A stretch of 64,000 nucleotides of DNA, from contig NZ_KB911257.1 in NCBI RefSeq assembly GCF_000383415.1, forward strand, positions 410,558 to 474,557. The letters run 5' to 3'. The notes beneath the pieces were generated by a model. That model was not told the DNA's origin, did not search any database, and saw only the letters and a list, made by a program, of their open reading frames with translations. The DNA comes from Hyphomicrobium zavarzinii ATCC 27496. GTDB taxonomy: Bacteria; Pseudomonadota; Alphaproteobacteria; Rhizobiales; Hyphomicrobiaceae. This document shows positions 24,771 to 36,336 of this stretch, piece by piece. The position numbers and the translations under genes are program-made. Positions within the stretch are counted from its first letter, which is position 1; every line of letters begins with the position of its first letter.

Positions 24771-25597
24771 ACGGCCTCAATGTCGGCGGCGATCAGATCA
24801 TAGAGCTCGTCAGTGACCTCCGGGCGCAAGCCAAACCATTTTTCGAATCCCGGCACGGCCTGGTGCAAGAGCATGCCGAGACCATCGACCGTGCGCAGTC
24901 CATGGCGGCGCGCCTCACGAATGAAAGCGGTCTCGAGCGGAACGTAGACGATGTCGGACACGATGCAATCAGGGTGAAAATCGGTGAAGTCCATGTCCAG
25001 GCTGCCAGCGCCCTTGAGACCGACAGAGGTCGTGTTGACCAAAACGGCGGCCTCCGTTGACGCGCGGGAGCGCTGGTCCCACGGCAGAACTTTCACGCGC
25101 GGTCCGAAAGTCTGCGCGAGGGCTTCGGCGCGTTCGACAGACCTATTGAAGATGCGGACTTCCGGCACGCCAGCCTCGAGAAATCCGTAGACGATGGCGC
25201 GGGCGGCGCCACCGGCTCCCAGAATGGAAACCGGCGCGTCGCGACGGCCCCAGTCTTCGGCTTCACGTCCGAGATAGGTCATGTAGCCATAGGTGTCGGT
25301 GTTGGCGGCGCAGAGACAGCCGTCTTCGAGCCACAGCGTGTTGGCGGCGCCGACAGCGATCGCGGACGCATCGCGGTTGGCTGCGAGACGGAAAGCGGCT
25401 TCCTTATGAGGAATGGTGACATTGCAGCCAGCCAGCCCTTCGGCTGCGAGCCCGTTGAGGAACGCTTCGATTTCGCCGGGAGACACCGCGCGCTTGGTGT
25501 AGGTGCCGTCAATCCCGTAGTGCTTCAGCCAATAGCCATGGATGATGGGCGAGCGCGAATGCTCGATGGGCCAGCCGATGACGCATGCGTGTTTCAT
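24767..25597 (-). CDS. aroE: Shikimate dehydrogenase (NADP+)
   Basis: Reduces 3-dehydroshikimate in the aromatic amino-acid pathway. The substrate-binding domain shows CVIGWPIEHSRSPIIH (family pattern G-x-P-x-x-H-S-x-S-P-x-x-H) and NVTIPHKEAAF with the catalytic Lys. The NADP domain contains SILGAGGAARAIVYGF (G-A-G-G-A). ATGA overlaps join it both to maf upstream and coaE downstream. Confidence 0.95.
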   Translation of the reverse strand: MKHACVIGWPIEHSRSPIIHGYWLKHYGIDGTYTKRAVSPGEIEAFLNGLAAEGLAGCNVTIPHKEAAFRLAANRDASAIAVGAANTLWLEDGCLCAANTDTYGYMTYLGREAEDWGRRDAPVSILGAGGAARAIVYGFLEAGVPEVRIFNRSVERAEALAQTFGPRVKVLPWDQRSRASTEAAVLVNTTSVGLKGAGSLDMDFTDFHPDCIVSDIVYVPLETAFIREARRHGLRTVDGLGMLLHQAVPGFEKWFGLRPEVTDELYDLIAADIEAV

Positions 25598-26208
25598 GTG
25601 GCGAGCATCCCCCGGCGCCGCAACTCGTGCAACACGGGCAGCAGCGGAAGGCCCAAGATGGTGCTGTGGTCACCCTCGACGTTTTCGAACAGTTGCACTG
25701 CCGGTCCCTCGATCTGATAGGCGCCGACAGAGGTGAGCACCACGCCGCCAGCGCGCGCGAGGTAGCTGTCGAGGGCGGCTTCGCTGAAGGCGCGCATCGT
25801 CAAATGCGCGGTCTCGACATCCTTCCAGAGCACCACGCCGTTCGCGGCCAAGGCGGTCGCCGAGTGCAGGGCGTGCGTCTTTCCGCGAAGCGCGCGCAGG
25901 CAATCGCGGGCCTCGGCAATCGACTTTGGCTTCTCGAACACCACGCCTTCGAACGAGAGAACCTGGTCGGCACCGATTACGAGCGCACCCGGATCTTGCA
26001 TGCTCACCGCTAACGCCTTTTGCTCAGCGAGCGTGAGCGCGATCTCTTCGTGGGAGACGGCCGGGACCGCGGCGAGCAGACGGCCGCGAATGGCCGCTTC
26101 GTCCACATCCGCGGCGCGGACCTCGAAATCTACGCCGGCCGACGCCAGAAGTGCGCGTCGTGTGGCGCTGCCGGATGCGAGGACAAGCCTCGGCTTATCA
26201 GCTGTCAT
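25594..26208 (-). CDS. Maf/YceF-like nucleotide pyrophosphatase
   Basis: Maf-family house-cleaning nucleoside triphosphate pyrophosphatase. The signature LVLASGSATRRALLA is at residues 8-22, with VIGADQVLSF (about 76) and the later GVVLTSVGAYQIEG block. Position in the ppsR-maf-aroE operon is standard. Its start overlaps the end of ppsR by 11 nt. Whether it prefers m7GTP or dTTP/UTP-type substrates cannot be settled by eye. Confidence 0.93.
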   Translation of the reverse strand: MTADKPRLVLASGSATRRALLASAGVDFEVRAADVDEAAIRGRLLAAVPAVSHEEIALTLAEQKALAVSMQDPGALVIGADQVLSFEGVVFEKPKSIAEARDCLRALRGKTHALHSATALAANGVVLWKDVETAHLTMRAFSEAALDSYLARAGGVVLTSVGAYQIEGPAVQLFENVEGDHSTILGLPLLPVLHELRRRGMLAT

Positions 26209-27088
26209 GGTTCGATCCGGCGCTCGATTCAGCGGTCGCGTCGTCGGAGTTCACCTCGAGCTCGCCTGCTTTCTTATCCTGCAGGAGGCGGATGATGGTG
26301 GCGGCCGTTTCCTCCACCGAACGGCGGGTGACATCGATCACCGGCCACCCATGCTTGGCGCAGATCTTCCGGGTGTGGGCGATCTCGGCGGCGATTCGGC
26401 TTCGGTCCACATAGTCGTCGAGATCCCGGTCCGCGAGGAGGAGCGCGCGGTTGCGGCGAACCTCGGCGATGCGATCCGGGCTCGCGATCAGGCAGACCAC
26501 GAAAGCGGAATGCTGGCCCGCGATCTCCTCCGGGAAGGGAAGCGACGGCACGATCGGAACGTTGGCCGTCTTGTATCCGCGCTGGGCGAGATAGATGCTG
26601 GTCGGCGTTTTCGAGGTGCGCGAGATGCCGAGCAGGATGATGTCCGCCTCGTTGAGATCCGTCGGCAGACGGCCGTCGTCGTGCGCCATCGTAAAGTTGA
26701 GCGCGTCGATGCGGCGGAAGTAGTCGGCGTCGAGGACGTGCTGGCCCGCGACCGTCGGCGTCTGAGGCGCGCCCAGGTAAGACTCGAACACCTGCATGAT
26801 GGGCTGCAGCACGGCGAGGCAGGGAACCTTCAGCTCCTTGCAGCGCTGCTCGAGCTCCGCGATCAGCGTGAGGTTCACGATCGTATAGAGAACGATGCCC
26901 GGCGCCTGCTCGATCTCCTGCAACACGCGCTTCAACTGCCGCGCGTTGCGCACCAGCGGATGCACGTGCTCGATGGGGCGGATCTGCGCATACTGGACGG
27001 ACGCGGCCTTGGCGATGGTAGTCAGCGTCTCACCGGTCGAATCCGAGACGAGATGAAGATGGAAGTAGCTCGGCTGGCTGTTGGCCAT
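26198..27088 (-). CDS. ppsR: Phosphoenolpyruvate synthase/pyruvate phosphate dikinase regulator (DUF299, RP001)
   Basis: Bifunctional ADP-dependent kinase/phosphorylase that controls PEP synthase or PPDK. FHLHLVSDSTGETL opens the protein, and the nucleotide-binding loop is GISRTSKTPTSIYLAQRGYK (about residues 150-170). At 296 residues it is slightly longer than usual because of an acidic, Ser-rich C-terminal tail. This gene is the RP001 homologue that in Caulobacter and Rickettsia flanks the chromosomal origin opposite hemE; hemE is divergent from it here as well. Confidence 0.94.
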   Translation of the reverse strand: MANSQPSYFHLHLVSDSTGETLTTIAKAASVQYAQIRPIEHVHPLVRNARQLKRVLQEIEQAPGIVLYTIVNLTLIAELEQRCKELKVPCLAVLQPIMQVFESYLGAPQTPTVAGQHVLDADYFRRIDALNFTMAHDDGRLPTDLNEADIILLGISRTSKTPTSIYLAQRGYKTANVPIVPSLPFPEEIAGQHSAFVVCLIASPDRIAEVRRNRALLLADRDLDDYVDRSRIAAEIAHTRKICAKHGWPVIDVTRRSVEETAATIIRLLQDKKAGELEVNSDDATAESSAGSNHDS

Positions 27089-27502
27089 CTGTGGATCAAG
27101 AGCCTTCTTGTTCTGTGGGTCGGGAGGCGGCTCGGCTGTCGCTGTGGGTTCGGGGCGAGTTGTCCACGGGGATACCCCGAATATGCGCGATGTGAACTGT
27201 TTTTCTCACGAGTCCAGGCCGGCTGTTGATTGCCGTGTCTTCGACACTCCCTCATTCGTAATCAACACGGTATCCCCAGCGCACGGGAGCAATGGCGCCG
27301 GGGCAAGTGGTTGACTCTCATCGCGTGTTCCGGGCCTAGTGGCACCCTGTCCCCGCGGCACGCAACAGATTGCGTGGTCGTTCGTTCCTGGGGCAAAAGG
27401 CAGGGGACAGACGTGGGACAAGGCCGCCATGCCCGAAACTCACGCCCCTAATAGCAATAACAACAACTAGAAGACTCTTAGTTATTTATTGAAGGGAAGG
27501 TT
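27089..27502. other. Candidate chromosomal replication origin (oriC)
   Basis: This 414-bp gap lies between divergent ppsR (RP001) and hemE, the location of oriC in Caulobacter crescentus and Rickettsia (established). DnaA-box-like sites are clustered at the ppsR side: TGATCCACA on the minus strand at 27090-27098 (identical to the Caulobacter G-box), TGTGGGTCG at 27114-27122, TGTGGGTTC at 27143-27151 and TTGTCCACG at 27160-27168. GGGGATACC (27168-27176) and GGTATCCCC (27269-27277) form an inverted pair. An AT-rich stretch at about 27449-27493, next to hemE, is a candidate unwinding element. No reading frame here looks real. Confidence 0.65.
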
Positions 27503-28570
27503 ATGGCCGACAGCGCGGAGCGTGGGACGAAGGCGGTTGCCGAGCGGCGGTTTCTGAAACCGTTCAAGGGAGAGGTGCTCGACGTTCCTCCGATCTGGCT
27601 CATGCGACAGGCAGGGCGCTATCTTCCGGAGTACAAGGCCACGCGCGCGGAAGCGGGGAGTTTTCTCAAGCTCTGCTATACGCCGAAGCTGGCGGCCGAG
27701 GTGACGTTGCAGCCGATCCGGCGCTACGGGTTCGATGCGGCCATTCTGTTCTCGGATATTCTGGTGGTGCCGGATGCGCTGGGCCAGGGTGTGCGGTTCG
27801 AGGAGGGCGAGGGGCCGAAGCTCGATCCTGTGCGCTCGGCCGGAGATCTGAAGCGGCTCGATCTTGCGGCGACATCTTCGAAATTCAGCCTCGTTTGCGA
27901 AACGGTTGCCCGGCTGCGGCAGGATTTGCCGGCCGAGACGGCGCTGATCGGGTTCTGCGGCGCTCCCTGGACGGTCGCGACCTACATGGTGCAGGGGGAA
28001 GGCTCGACGGATCAGGCGGAAGCGCGGCTCTGGGCCTATCGCGATCCAGAGGGGTTCGAGCAATTGATCGACCTCTTGGTGACGGCCTCGATCGACTATC
28101 TCGATCAACAAGTTAAGGCGGGTGCCGATTGCCTGCAGATTTTCGATACCTGGGCGGGCGCGCTGCCGGATGATGAGTTCGACCGCTGGGTGGTGGCGCC
28201 GACGCGCGCGATCCGCGAGGCGATCAAGGATCTACATCCCGATATTCCGGTGATCGGCTTCCCGCGCGGGGCGGGTGCGACGGCGGTTTGGTACGTGTCG
28301 GAGACAGGGGTGGACGGCATCGGGTGCGACACGGCGACGCCGCCGTTCGTGATGAGCGAGGCGTTCGACGAGGAGGACGTGGTGATCCAGGGCAACCTCG
28401 ATCCCCTGCTTCTGGTCGCGGGCGGCGAGCGGCTCGACGAGCGTGTGGATGAGATCCTTGATCTCATGCGGGACAAGAGATTCATCTTCAACCTGGGCCA
28501 TGGAATCGTGCCACAAACGCCGCCGGAAAACGTCGGGCGGCTGGTCGAGCGCGTGCGGGCGAAACGTTAA
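27503..28570 (+). CDS. hemE: Uroporphyrinogen decarboxylase
   Basis: Decarboxylates four acetate side chains of uroporphyrinogen III to give coproporphyrinogen III. Family blocks: PPIWLMRQAGRYLPEY (about residue 27; the Arg residues bind substrate), FSDILVVPDALGQGV with the catalytic Asp, GFCGAPWTVATYMVQG, and FNLGHGIVPQTPPENV at the end. A strong GAAGG ribosome-binding site precedes the ATG. It is the first gene of the hemE-hemJ-rho block. Confidence 0.96.
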   Translation: MADSAERGTKAVAERRFLKPFKGEVLDVPPIWLMRQAGRYLPEYKATRAEAGSFLKLCYTPKLAAEVTLQPIRRYGFDAAILFSDILVVPDALGQGVRFEEGEGPKLDPVRSAGDLKRLDLAATSSKFSLVCETVARLRQDLPAETALIGFCGAPWTVATYMVQGEGSTDQAEARLWAYRDPEGFEQLIDLLVTASIDYLDQQVKAGADCLQIFDTWAGALPDDEFDRWVVAPTRAIREAIKDLHPDIPVIGFPRGAGATAVWYVSETGVDGIGCDTATPPFVMSEAFDEEDVVIQGNLDPLLLVAGGERLDERVDEILDLMRDKRFIFNLGHGIVPQTPPENVGRLVERVRAKR

Positions 28571-28602
28571 GGTTTTGATTTATCTCTAAATTGCGGGTGG
28601 TG

Positions 28603-29133
28603 ATGGTTGAAGCCAGCAGACAGGATGCTTCTCCCGGAATGCGGGCGGCGGTGGCGCTGGTCGTTACGGCGGCGCTTGGTGTCGCGGCAGCGGTGATCGC
28701 CGGGCCGGCGGCCTATCTCTGGCTGAAGGCGGTGCATGTGATTGCCATCATTTCCTGGATGGCCGGCATGCTCTACCTGCCGCGCCTCTTCATCTACCAC
28801 TGCGATGCGCAGCCCGGCTCGCAGATGTCGGAGACGTTCAAGGTGATGGAGCGGCGGCTGCTCAGGATCATCATCAATCCGGCCATGATCATCGCCTGGG
28901 TGATCGGCCTTTGGCTCGCCTGGCAGGGTGGGTTTTTCCAGTCGGGCTGGCTACACGCCAAACTGGCGCTGGCGCTGGGGCTTTCCGGGGTTCATGGTTA
29001 CTTTTCTGCCGCCGTGCGCAGGTTTGCCGAGGATCGCAACACGGTGACGGCGCGCCAGTGGCGGATGTGGAACGAAGTGCCGACAGTACTGATGATCGGT
29101 ATTGTCATTCTGGTGATCGTGAAACCGTTTTAG
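28603..29133 (+). CDS. hemJ: Protoporphyrinogen IX oxidase HemJ
   Basis: Membrane-embedded protoporphyrinogen oxidase of the HemJ type, acting two steps after HemE. The essential His is in LKAVHVIAIISWMAGMLYLPRLF and the conserved Lys in HAKLALALGLSGVHGYF. Four to five transmembrane segments are visible. The ATG at 28603 is preferred; an in-frame TTG at 28591 is possible. The protein carries about 25 extra N-terminal residues, including an additional hydrophobic segment, compared with short HemJ forms. Confidence 0.92.
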   Translation: MVEASRQDASPGMRAAVALVVTAALGVAAAVIAGPAAYLWLKAVHVIAIISWMAGMLYLPRLFIYHCDAQPGSQMSETFKVMERRLLRIIINPAMIIAWVIGLWLAWQGGFFQSGWLHAKLALALGLSGVHGYFSAAVRRFAEDRNTVTARQWRMWNEVPTVLMIGIVILVIVKPF

Positions 29134-29356
29134 GATTTTTGCGTTTCACTCGGGACCTTCCGCTTGTCGAATTCGTTTGCTATATAGGGGTTAGATCGAA
29201 TCGGCTCCTGGTCTCTCCGGCCAGAGAGTAGGCTGCACAGCGCACCTCGCTGTCGCCAAACGGCGCGGCTCTCCCAGCCACCACCCACATTCCCCACCCC
29301 AGGCCCGGCACTGCCCTCTCCCACCTTGTCTGCCGTGGCCGCCATGGAGCGGTTTC

Positions 29357-30622
<1,266 letters not shown>

Positions 30623-30627
30623 GATGC

Positions 30628-30655
30628 AAAGGCCGCGGTTTCCGCGGCCTTTTTT
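30628..30655 (+). terminator. Intrinsic terminator after rho
   Basis: AAAGGCCGCGG and CCGCGGCCTTT form an 11-bp stem around a TTT loop, continued by a T-tract, 6 nt after the rho stop. Confidence 0.9.
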
Positions 30656-30679
30656 GTCGGTCTGCTCCGATCTTTCATG

Positions 30680-30710
30680 AAAAAGGGCCGCTCTCGAAGC
30701 GGCCCTTTCT
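30680..30710 (-). terminator. Intrinsic terminator for the sterol-desaturase-like gene
   Basis: AAAGGGCCGCT and AGCGGCCCTTT form an 11-bp stem with a CTCGA loop. On the minus strand it is followed by a run of five T, so it serves the gene ending at 30736; it may also back up rho termination. Confidence 0.85.
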
Positions 30711-30735
30711 GCATTGCGGACTTGTATATCGACCG

Positions 30736-31674
30736 CTACTCGGCGGCGTCGTGGATGGCGCGGGCCTGTGCGGCGGCCGTCACCGGCCGCTGAGGCTGGC
30801 CGTTGCCGGGCTTGTAGTGGATCGGAAACAGAACCTGCTCCATGTAGCCCTTGGGGAACTCCGGCACCTCGTCGATGCCCATGTCCTTCGCGGTGATCGG
30901 ACGCGGCGGCTCCGCATGGAAGGTGCCGAGCATGCGATCCCAGATGGTGAGGAACAGCCCGAAGTTGCAGTCGCCCTCCTTGCCCCAGTTCACGTGATGC
31001 AGGTGGTGGATCTGGCCGATCGAGAGGTGGTTGCGGAACGGTCCCAACGCGTAGGCCACATTCGAGTGCTGGATGATGAGCTGCACCGAGATGGCAAAGC
31101 CGAGCAGGAGCGCCACGTGGACCGGCATACCGGCGATGGCGAGCGGAGCCGTACCCAGCACGAGGTCCACGACCTGGTGCAACGGGTGGCGAACCAGGCC
31201 ATTGAAGCCATAGAGGCGGGAGACACCGTGATGCACCGCATGCAGACGCCAGAGGAATGAGAAGCGGTGGCTCAGGTAGTGCAGGAACATCAGGGCGAAG
31301 TCTGCCAGCACCATGGCCATCAGAAGCTGCGCCCACACCGGCCAATCCCGCGGCCAGATACCGGCGTTGAGGCCGCCCGAGAATAGCCAGCCCATCAGCG
31401 GAATGGTGAGGATGCCGTTGAGGTTCTGCATCTCGTAAACGATGGCATGGATGACGTTGGTCTTCTCGTCACCGTGCGACTCGTTCCACTCGTCGTACCA
31501 GGGAAGAATACGCTCCGCGACAAAGGCGGCACCGATCGCGATCAGCATCAGAAGCGCGATCCACGCGTAGGAATGTCCGTTGGTCACGACGTAATAGGCG
31601 GCGCCGTTCAGACCGAAGAACATGAACGGGAAATACCCGTACCGCACCAGATTACGTAGAAATCCAGACGTCAT
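30736..31674 (-). CDS. Sterol desaturase/fatty-acid hydroxylase superfamily protein
   Basis: Integral-membrane di-iron oxygenase. Histidine boxes are FLHYLSHR, WRLHAVHHGV and IHHLHHVNWG, the H-x3-H, H-x2-HH and HHxHH pattern of the superfamily. Four or more hydrophobic segments occur between residues 12 and 220. Substrates of bacterial members include hopanoids, carotenoids and lipid A chains; nothing nearby decides this one. The C-terminal 40 residues are polar. The gene interrupts the usual rho-mnmE neighbourhood, reading against both. Confidence 0.85.
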   Translation of the reverse strand: MTSGFLRNLVRYGYFPFMFFGLNGAAYYVVTNGHSYAWIALLMLIAIGAAFVAERILPWYDEWNESHGDEKTNVIHAIVYEMQNLNGILTIPLMGWLFSGGLNAGIWPRDWPVWAQLLMAMVLADFALMFLHYLSHRFSFLWRLHAVHHGVSRLYGFNGLVRHPLHQVVDLVLGTAPLAIAGMPVHVALLLGFAISVQLIIQHSNVAYALGPFRNHLSIGQIHHLHHVNWGKEGDCNFGLFLTIWDRMLGTFHAEPPRPITAKDMGIDEVPEFPKGYMEQVLFPIHYKPGNGQPQRPVTAAAQARAIHDAAE

Positions 31675-31806
31675 TGGAACCTCGTCATCAATCCTTCCGG
31701 CATTTCATACGCTTGCAACAGTACGCGTGGCTTGTATGAAGCCTAACTGTGGTAAACGCGGATTTCACACCATTTTTTGTCATTGTACTCGTAAGAAAAC
31801 TTGATC

Positions 31807-33837
<2,031 letters not shown>

Positions 33838-33930
33838 GGTAGGGTCCTGTCGCTTCTTGTCCTGTGTCTCAGATGAGCGCGCACAGCACGAAGACGTTCC
33901 GATTCATTTCTTACGGTGCCGAGACTAGCC

Positions 33931-35277
33931 ATGGCCCAATCCTCAGAGCCAACCATTTTCGCGCTGGCCAGCGCACCGGGGCGTGCGGGGGTCGCGGTGG
34001 TGCGCATCTCCGGGAGCGGTGCCGGGCGGGTGATCGACTTCATGGCCGGTCCGCGCGCGGAAGCGCGCCGCGCCGTGGGGCGCTTCGTCCGTCATCCTGA
34101 AAGCGGCGAGAAGCTGGACCGCGGCGTGGTGATCTGGTTACCCGGACCCAAGAGCTTCACCGGCGAGGATGTGGCGGAGCTTCACCTGCACGGCGGACGG
34201 GCGGTGGTGGACGCGGTGCTCTCGGCGCTGTCCATCATGCCGGGATTGCGGATGGCCGAGCCCGGCGAGTTTGCGCGCCGCGCGTTCGAGGCGGGGAAGC
34301 TCGATCTCGCGGAGGTGGAGGGGCTTGCCGATCTCATCGATGCCGAGACGGAGGGGCAACGCCGGCAGGCTCTCGCCCAGGCCTCGGGTGTGCTGTCGGA
34401 TCTCTACGACGGGTGGCGCGCCAGCCTGATCGAGGCGCTTGGTCTCATCGAAGCAGGGCTCGATTTCGCCGATGAAGGCGACATCGGCGCCAAGACGTTC
34501 ACCGATGCACGAGCCATCATCCAGGTGCTCGCGCGTTCGGTGAACCATCACCTCGAGGATGGTCATCGCGGAGAGATCCTGCGCCACGGGTTTCGGGTGG
34601 CGCTCACGGGCCCGCCCAACGCCGGGAAGTCGAGTCTCCTGAATGCGCTGGCGCGGCGCGACGTGGCGATCGTTTCTGCCGAAGCCGGGACGACCCGCGA
34701 CGTCGTCGAAGCGCGGCTCGATCTCGGCGGCCTCCCTGTGATCGTCTCGGATACGGCGGGCTTCCGGGATGCGGAGGGGGCCATCGAGCGGGAAGGCATG
34801 CGGCGGAGCAAGGCGGTGGCGGAGGCGGCCGACCTGGTGCTGTGGCTGACCGATGCGACCGAGCCGCAGACCTTGCTGCCGCCGGACCTCGCGGCCGTAG
34901 CCGACCGGACGCTGCTCGTGCTCAACAAGATCGATCTCCTGCCTGGCGGTGAGGCGCCTGCCTTGCCCGACGACATGGTGCCGCTTTCGGTGGAGACGGG
35001 CGCGGGTGTCACGGAGCTCATCGAGCGCCTTACGGTGATCGCTCGCGAGCGGATCGGTCACCAGGAGGAGCCCGCGCTCACACAGGTCCGTCACCGGAAG
35101 CTCGTCGAGGCGTGCCGGGACAATCTCGATGCGTTCCTGCTGGGTTCACCGGATGAGGTTGAGCTTCGCGCGGAGGATCTGCGCCGTGCGGCGGATGCGC
35201 TGGGGCGCATCACCGGACGGGTGGACGTGGAGGACGTGCTGGATCACATCTTCGGCCGTTTCTGTATCGGGAAATGA
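33931..35277 (+). CDS. mnmE: tRNA uridine-5-carboxymethylaminomethyl(34) synthesis GTPase
   Basis: Works with MnmG to modify U34 of several tRNAs. The N-terminal tetrahydrofolate-binding domain begins TIFALASAPGRAGVAVVRIS, a helical domain follows, and the embedded G domain has GPPNAGKSSLLNALA (about 225), TTRDVV, DTAGFRDAEG and LNKID. The protein ends with the essential Cys in FCIGK. The ATG at 33931 is preferred over GTG at 33916 because the conserved domain starts directly after it. Length 448 residues. Confidence 0.96.
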   Translation: MAQSSEPTIFALASAPGRAGVAVVRISGSGAGRVIDFMAGPRAEARRAVGRFVRHPESGEKLDRGVVIWLPGPKSFTGEDVAELHLHGGRAVVDAVLSALSIMPGLRMAEPGEFARRAFEAGKLDLAEVEGLADLIDAETEGQRRQALAQASGVLSDLYDGWRASLIEALGLIEAGLDFADEGDIGAKTFTDARAIIQVLARSVNHHLEDGHRGEILRHGFRVALTGPPNAGKSSLLNALARRDVAIVSAEAGTTRDVVEARLDLGGLPVIVSDTAGFRDAEGAIEREGMRRSKAVAEAADLVLWLTDATEPQTLLPPDLAAVADRTLLVLNKIDLLPGGEAPALPDDMVPLSVETGAGVTELIERLTVIARERIGHQEEPALTQVRHRKLVEACRDNLDAFLLGSPDEVELRAEDLRRAADALGRITGRVDVEDVLDHIFGRFCIGK

Positions 35278-35297
35278 GCGCGCATTTCGGCATGAAG

Positions 35298-35313
35298 TGT
35301 TTCACGTGAATCC
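35298..35313. promoter_or_regulatory. parS-like site 1
   Basis: TGTTTCACGTGAATCC matches the universal ParB site TGTTTCACGTGAAACA except for the 3' end (AATCC in place of AAACA). First of five same-oriented copies downstream of mnmE. Confidence 0.75.
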
Positions 35314-35417
35314 TCCGGTTCCGGATAATGAATATCCGGTGGACGGTTCAGAAAGGCGCGTCGATGCCGGAGCATTTGGTCCGGAATTTCCGGTGGTGAT
35401 GGATTTTCGGCACGGAA

Positions 35418-35433
35418 TGTTTCACGTGAATCC
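35418..35433. promoter_or_regulatory. parS-like site 2
   Basis: TGTTTCACGTGAATCC, identical to site 1 and starting 120 bp after it. The site runs directly into five tandem copies of TCCG (35431-35450). Confidence 0.75.
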
Positions 35434-35450
35434 GTCCGTCCGTCCGTCCG
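35431..35450. repeat. Tetranucleotide repeat (TCCG)5
   Basis: Five perfect tandem TCCG units begin at the last three bases of parS-like site 2. It is non-coding. Such repeats can vary in number by slippage. Confidence 0.85.
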
Positions 35451-35543
35451 GGCTTGAGCGCGTGCGCGCTGCCGGATCGTGCACGCGCATCGGAGACGCG
35501 GTTGCTGTTTGTCGTGCCGCCGGATGCTTCGTCCGGCATAATT

Positions 35544-35559
35544 TGTTTCACGTGAATCC
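35544..35559. promoter_or_regulatory. parS-like site 3
   Basis: TGTTTCACGTGAATCC, identical to sites 1 and 2, starting 126 bp after site 2. Confidence 0.75.
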
Positions 35560-35584
35560 ATTTTTCCGGCGAAACGGCATCCAA

Positions 35585-35600
35585 TGTTTCACGTGAATCC
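35585..35600. promoter_or_regulatory. parS-like site 4
   Basis: TGTTTCACGTGAATCC, identical to sites 1-3, starting 41 bp after site 3. Confidence 0.75.
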
Positions 35601-35636
35601 AAAATTGCGCGTTTCGCGCCGACATGCGGCACGCGA

Positions 35637-35652
35637 TGTTTCACGTGAATCA
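35637..35652. promoter_or_regulatory. parS-like site 5
   Basis: TGTTTCACGTGAATCA, starting 52 bp after site 4. It ends 11 bp before the stop codon of the convergent lipoprotein gene. Only the final base differs from the other four copies. Confidence 0.75.
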
Positions 35653-35663
35653 TCGAAACGGCT

Positions 35664-36107
35664 CTATCGGCTGACGAGGCCGGACATGATTTCGGAGTTG
35701 GATGCCAGCGCCGACATGCCCGGGTCCTCCTCGGCGGCCGGGGCGGTGCGGGCGATCTGTCCCTTTGGCTGGCAGCGCTCCTTCGCCAGAGTGAGGAGGT
35801 ATTCGTTGCGCTGGGAGAGTGCGCGCGCCTCCTGTCCCGCTGCGTCCTGAAAGTCGAGGCCGAGCCAGGCGGGCCAGGCCATGAAGCCGACGATCCCGGC
35901 GGTGACGTTCTGCCCGAACTTCCACTGCTGCTCGGTGGCCAGATCGGAGATCTTCTGGTTGTTGACCTTGGTCTCTGCCGCGATCTGGTCGCAAGCTATG
36001 CTGCGGTCGGTGGCATGGAAGAGGGGCGGGATCTGCGGTGCGCGCCCGGCGCAGGCGCCGAGCGTGAGGGTGAGCAACGCAATGCTTCCCGCTTGGTACT
36101 TCGACAT
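35664..36107 (-). CDS. Small lipoprotein of unknown function
   Basis: The 147-residue product starts with a lipoprotein signal MSKYQAGSIALLTLTLGAC with lipobox LGAC (Cys 19). A helical segment (CDQIAAETKVNNQKISDLA) is followed by a short hydrophobic stretch (TAGIVGFMAWPAWLGLDFQ) and a second helix with RNEYLLTLAKERC. This resembles small entry-exclusion or inner-membrane lipoproteins often seen as singletons in alphaproteobacteria, but I cannot name the family. The frame is open upstream to 36500, but the ATG at 36107 is the only start giving a proper signal. It lies between mnmE and mnmG, against their direction. Confidence 0.7.
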   Translation of the reverse strand: MSKYQAGSIALLTLTLGACAGRAPQIPPLFHATDRSIACDQIAAETKVNNQKISDLATEQQWKFGQNVTAGIVGFMAWPAWLGLDFQDAAGQEARALSQRNEYLLTLAKERCQPKGQIARTAPAAEEDPGMSALASNSEIMSGLVSR

Positions 36108-36336
36108 CGATAGCCCCCCGACAATCGCGACGGGGCTAGCCTGCGGGTGACAAAGTGGCGCCGGCAAGATCGGTGCGGCATAGACCTGTGCGTTGTCCTC
36201 CGTATCCACATGAAATGGGGCGGAGGCGTTCGGAGAAGGGAGCCTGCGACAGGGATGCGGGTCGCTTTGACCGTGGAGCCACCCTCCTGTATCTCTCCGC
36301 CATTGTTGCAGGCGCGCAGGATTGGGTGATCGGCAG

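Noticed and set aside
29134-29356. Promoter of rho around TTGTCG...TATATA
   Set aside because: The spacing between the candidate boxes is 11 bp, too short for a sigma-70-type promoter.
35129-35596. Open frame containing three copies of FHVNP
   Set aside because: The first three parS-like sites are spaced by multiples of three (120 and 126 bp), so the same peptide appears in one frame; the frame overlaps mnmE, and sites 4 and 5 are out of phase. The DNA motif explains it.
35348-35653. Minus-strand frame with repeated IHVKH/DSRET peptides
   Set aside because: These peptides are the reverse-strand translation of the parS-like sites; the frame has no start context or family similarity.
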